Shown in pieces: positions 5,864 through 8,372 of a stretch of 8,372 bases of DNA (within the stretch, counting starts at the first letter, position 1; every line of letters begins with the position of its first letter). A program made the translations under genes and the position numbers. The stretch is from Niveispirillum sp. (GTDB taxonomy: Bacteria; Pseudomonadota; Alphaproteobacteria; Azospirillales; Azospirillaceae), in contig JAEMSB010000176.1 of the NCBI GenBank assembly GCA_016463045.1, positions 1-8,372 on the forward strand, written 5' to 3'. Under the pieces are notes generated by a model. That model worked only from the letters and a program-made list of their open reading frames with translations, did no database searches and was not told the origin of the DNA.

Positions 5864-6841
5864 CTAGGCCCCTTCCCGCGCGCGATCAGCCGCGTCATAG
5901 GCGCGGACGATACGACCCACCAGCGGGTGACGCACGACATCCTGGTCGGTAAACTCCACAAACGACACGCCCTCCACCCCGCGCAAGATGGTCAGCGCCT
6001 CCCGCAGGCCGGATTTCTGGCCGGTGGGCAGGTCGATCTGGGTGACGTCGCCCGTCACCACCATGCGGCTGCCCTCACCCAGGCGGGTCAGGAACATCTT
6101 CATCTGCATGGGCGTGGTGTTCTGCGCCTCGTCCAGGATGACGAAGGCGTGGGACAGGGTGCGACCACGCATGAAGGCCAGCGGCGCCACCTCGATGACC
6201 CCGGTCTCCAGCCGCTTTGTGACCTGATCCCCCGGCAGCATGTCATGCAGCGCGTCATAGAGCGGGCGAAGGTAGGGGTCCACCTTCTCCTTCATGTCGC
6301 CGGGCAGGAAGCCCAGACGCTCCCCCGCCTCCACGGCGGGACGCGACAGGATGATGCGTTCGATGGAACCCTGCATCAGCAGGCTGACCGCCTGCGCCAC
6401 GGCCAGATAGGTCTTGCCCGTGCCCGCAGGGCCAAGGCCAAACACCAGTTCGCTCTCGGCCAGCGCCTCAAGGTACCGGGCCTGGGTTGCGCTGCGCGGG
6501 GTGATGGTACGGCGCTTGGTCTTCAGGCCAGCGCGCGGGTCCGACAGTTGGGCCAGCGCATTGCCACTGGTCTGCACGTCGGCACTGATGGCCAGACGGG
6601 CGGCGGCATCCACCTCCCCCGGCCCCACGGGCATGCCGGCCTTCACCCGGTCCCACAATGCCAGGATGGCCGCACGCGCGGCCTGCGCCGACTCATCCCC
6701 GCCGGCGATGGACAGAACATTGCCGCGCGACACCAGCCGCGTGCCTGTCTGCTTTTCCAGCCGGGTCAGGAACTGGCCATGCTCCCCAAACAGCAGCGGC
6801 AGCAGGCGGTTATCGTCGAACGACAGTTCCAGATTGGTCAA
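5864..6841 (-). CDS. phoH: PhoH-family ATPase (YbeZ-like)
   Basis: This is a cytoplasmic P-loop NTPase of the PhoH/YbeZ family, thought to act on RNA and to work with its neighbour YbeY in rRNA maturation or RNA quality control. The 325-aa product has an N-terminal KH-like region (about residues 1-80). The ATPase follows: Walker A GPAGTGKT (137-144), LSRPAVEAGERLGFLPGD (165-182), Walker B VILDEAQN (234-241), sensor-like VVTGDVTQID (261-270) and RHPLVGRIV (304-312). The start is TTG at 6839-6841. Its last two bases are shared with the TGA stop of miaB (TTGA), and a full GGAGG (6849-6853) lies 7 nt upstream. No ATG is available before residue 70, which would delete a conserved part of the protein. 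The overlap implies translational coupling to miaB, and ybeY follows after 2 nt. Confidence 0.96.
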   Translation of the reverse strand: MTNLELSFDDNRLLPLLFGEHGQFLTRLEKQTGTRLVSRGNVLSIAGGDESAQAARAAILALWDRVKAGMPVGPGEVDAAARLAISADVQTSGNALAQLSDPRAGLKTKRRTITPRSATQARYLEALAESELVFGLGPAGTGKTYLAVAQAVSLLMQGSIERIILSRPAVEAGERLGFLPGDMKEKVDPYLRPLYDALHDMLPGDQVTKRLETGVIEVAPLAFMRGRTLSHAFVILDEAQNTTPMQMKMFLTRLGEGSRMVVTGDVTQIDLPTGQKSGLREALTILRGVEGVSFVEFTDQDVVRHPLVGRIVRAYDAADRAREGA

Positions 6842-8226
6842 GCGTGCGCCTCCACCGCCGGACGGGCGGCCTGGGTCATGGTTTCACCGGTCACGACATG
6901 GCCGGACAGACTGTTGGCGAAGGCCCCGGTGACATGCACCTCCACCATCTGGCCCATCAACCGGGCCGGGGCCTGGACATAGACCGACTGCATATAGGCA
7001 CTGCGGCCCAGCAGCTGACCCTCCAGCTTGCCCACCCGGTCAAACAAAACTGTCAGGTTCCGGCCAATCATGGTCTGGTTGAAGGCTACCTGCTGGGCGT
7101 TCAGCAACTGCTGCACGGCCTGCAACCGCTCATCCTTGACCTTCTCGTCCACCTGACGGCCTTCCAGACCGGCGGCGGGCGTGCCGGGACGGGCGGAATA
7201 TTTGAAGCTGTAGGCCTGGGCAAAGCCGATATCGGTAATCAGGCGCAGCGTGTCGGCAAAATCCTGATCCGTCTCACCCGGAAAGCCCGTGATGAAATCC
7301 GACGACAGGGCCAGATCAGGCTGGCGCGCGCGCAGCCGGTCGATCAGGCGGCGGTAATCATCGCCCGTATGCTTGCGGTTCATGGCCGCGAGGATGCGGT
7401 CGCTGCCCGACTGTACCGGCAGATGCAGGAAGGGCATCAGCTGCGGTACGGTCCCGTGCGCGTCGATCAGGTCATCATCCATGTCGCGCGGGTGGCTGGT
7501 CGTGTAGCGGATGCGCTCCAGCCCGTCGATTTCCGCCAGCGCACGGATCAGCCGCCCCAGGCCCCAGACGCTGCCATCCGCCGCCTCGCCATGAAACGCG
7601 TTCACATTCTGGCCCAGCAGGGTGATCTCCCGCACGCCATGCGACACCAGCCGCCGCGCCTCGTTCAGCACTTGGCCCACCGGGCGGCTATATTCCGACC
7701 CGCGCGTATAGGGGACGACACAGAAGGTGCAGAACTTGTCACAGCCTTCCTGCACCGACAGGAACGCCGCCGGCCCCTGCGGCTTGGCGCTTTCCTCGGG
7801 CAGCAGGTCGAATTTGCTCTCGACGGGGAAGTCGGTATTCACCACCCCGCCGGCCCCGCGCACGGCACGCGTCACCATTTCGGGCAGCTGGTGATAGGTC
7901 TGCGGCCCGAACACCATATCCACATGCGGGGCGCGCATCATGATCTCCGCGCCCTCGGCCTGCGCCACACAGCCGGCCACGGCCACCACCATGCGCCCGC
8001 CGTCCGCCGCCTTCTCATTCTGCAAATGCCGGATGCGCCCCAGTTCGGAATAGACCTTTTCCGATGCCTTTTCGCGGATGTGGCAGGTGTTCAGGATCAC
8101 CATGTCGGCGCCGTCGGGCTGATCCGTCGGCTCATACCCCAGGGGTGCCAGGACATCGGCCATACGGTCGCTGTCATAGACATTCATCTGGCAGCCATAG
8201 GTCTTGATGAACAGCTTCTTCTTCAA
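6838..8226 (-). CDS. miaB: tRNA-2-methylthio-N6-dimethylallyladenosine synthase (radical SAM)
   Basis: MiaB adds a methylthio group to i6A37 of tRNAs reading U-starting codons, using two 4Fe-4S clusters and SAM. From the TTG at 8226 it is 462 aa (E. coli 474). The N-terminal MTTase (UPF0004) domain has cluster cysteines Cys12, Cys48 and Cys86 (KTYGCQMN, LNTCHIRE, VAGCVAQ). The radical SAM CxxxCxxC is GCDKFCTFC (Cys162, Cys166, Cys169). A TRAM domain lies near the C-terminus at about 388-450. All catalytic cysteines are present. Possible starts are GTG 8271, ATG 8259, GTG 8235 and TTG 8226. I favour TTG because GGGGGTGA (8232-8239), close to the GGAGGTGA consensus, lies 5 nt upstream and because MKKKLFIKTYGCQMN fits the usual N-terminus. 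The other starts lack a comparable ribosome site and would add 3-15 residues. It is the first visible gene of the operon, and its stop overlaps the phoH start. Confidence 0.97.
   Translation of the reverse strand: MKKKLFIKTYGCQMNVYDSDRMADVLAPLGYEPTDQPDGADMVILNTCHIREKASEKVYSELGRIRHLQNEKAADGGRMVVAVAGCVAQAEGAEIMMRAPHVDMVFGPQTYHQLPEMVTRAVRGAGGVVNTDFPVESKFDLLPEESAKPQGPAAFLSVQEGCDKFCTFCVVPYTRGSEYSRPVGQVLNEARRLVSHGVREITLLGQNVNAFHGEAADGSVWGLGRLIRALAEIDGLERIRYTTSHPRDMDDDLIDAHGTVPQLMPFLHLPVQSGSDRILAAMNRKHTGDDYRRLIDRLRARQPDLALSSDFITGFPGETDQDFADTLRLITDIGFAQAYSFKYSARPGTPAAGLEGRQVDEKVKDERLQAVQQLLNAQQVAFNQTMIGRNLTVLFDRVGKLEGQLLGRSAYMQSVYVQAPARLMGQMVEVHVTGAFANSLSGHVVTGETMTQAARPAVEAHA
6849..6853 (-). promoter_or_regulatory. 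Ribosome binding site for the phoH TTG start
   Basis: GGAGG on the minus strand, inside the last codons of miaB, lies 7 nt before the TTG at 6841. It makes the unusual start believable and ties phoH translation to that of miaB. Confidence 0.75.
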
Positions 8227-8231
8227 CGCCG

Positions 8232-8239
8232 TCACCCCC
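8232..8239 (-). promoter_or_regulatory. Ribosome binding site supporting the miaB TTG start
   Basis: GGGGGTGA on the minus strand matches the extended consensus GGAGGTGA at 7 of 8 positions and lies 5 nt before the TTG at 8226. It contains the alternative GTG (8235), which would then be part of the ribosome site and not the start. Confidence 0.55.
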
Positions 8240-8303
8240 GTGAGGGAGCCTTTCCGCATGACAAAGGGCACGGGATGGCAAAAGCCAGCCGTTTAAGCGG
8301 TGG

Positions 8304-8331
8304 AAGATAGGGATGTGGCGGCCAGAGTCAA
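8304..8331 (-). promoter_or_regulatory. Candidate sigma70-type promoter for the miaB-led operon
   Basis: TTGACT (8326-8331, 5 of 6 matches to TTGACA), a 16-nt spacer and TATCTT (8304-8309, 4 of 6 matches to TATAAT) lie upstream of miaB. The start of transcription would be near 8297, giving a leader of about 70 nt to the TTG. The position is right for the operon promoter. The remaining bases to 8372 hold no gene I can identify; an upstream gene could end there. Confidence 0.5.
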
Positions 8332-8372
8332 CGCTGCTGCGCCGATGGGCGGGGGCGATGGGGGTGCATGGG

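Noticed and set aside
5105..6982. Plus-strand open frame of 625 codons opposite ybeY and phoH
   Set aside because: It spans two complete conserved genes and their junctions. Its low-complexity Arg/His/Pro/Gln composition fits a shadow frame.
6658..8310. Plus-strand open frame of 550 codons opposite miaB
   Set aside because: It is antisense to a miaB with all six cluster cysteines intact. It has no ribosome site or domain of its own.
8272..8372. Possible 3' end of an upstream gene on the minus strand
   Set aside because: Two short reading frames end here, but neither shows a recognisable C-terminus and only about 100 bases are visible, so no gene is called.

Overview
The window comes from a high-GC alphaproteobacterial chromosome. 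The gene content, the gene order and an alphaproteobacterial PraR/PhrR-type regulator next to metK point to Rhodospirillales, possibly Azospirillaceae; the genus is inferred, not proven. All eight genes lie on the minus strand, so transcription runs from high to low coordinates. I see no mobile elements, CRISPR arrays, tRNAs or rRNAs, and no stretch over about 160 bases lacks a gene. This is a core housekeeping region.

In order of transcription: a candidate sigma70-type promoter (about 8304-8331); miaB (tRNA methylthiotransferase); phoH/ybeZ (PhoH-family ATPase); ybeY (rRNA-maturation metalloprotein); a corC/ybeX-like CBS-domain gene; lnt (apolipoprotein N-acyltransferase); a praR/phrR-type XRE regulator; metK (S-adenosylmethionine synthetase); and trmB (tRNA m7G46 methyltransferase), which runs off the left edge. 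miaB, phoH, ybeY and corC are packed within 0-10 nt of one another and look translationally coupled. lnt follows after 54 nt. The xre, metK and trmB genes are separated by gaps of 107-156 nt that hold palindromes and hairpins, which is where regulation is most likely.

Functionally the cluster joins RNA modification and maturation (MiaB, PhoH, YbeY, TrmB), the envelope (Lnt, and CorC by family association) and SAM supply (MetK). MiaB and TrmB both consume SAM.

The most interesting part is the 150-nt leader between xre and metK. It holds a two-tier hairpin directly after the xre stop, then a strong intrinsic terminator whose T-tract ends only 34 nt before the metK GTG start. The 5' arm of the upstream hairpin carries the same 9 bases (GGGGCGGCG) as the 3' arm of the terminator, so it could pair with the terminator's 5' arm instead. 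That is the layout of a transcription attenuator or riboswitch-type switch for metK. I could not match it to the SAM-II, SAM-V or SAM/SAH riboswitch features I remember. The rest is largely ordinary, with several supported non-ATG starts (TTG for miaB and phoH, GTG for metK), an acidic insertion in YbeY, and a candidate operator upstream of xre.
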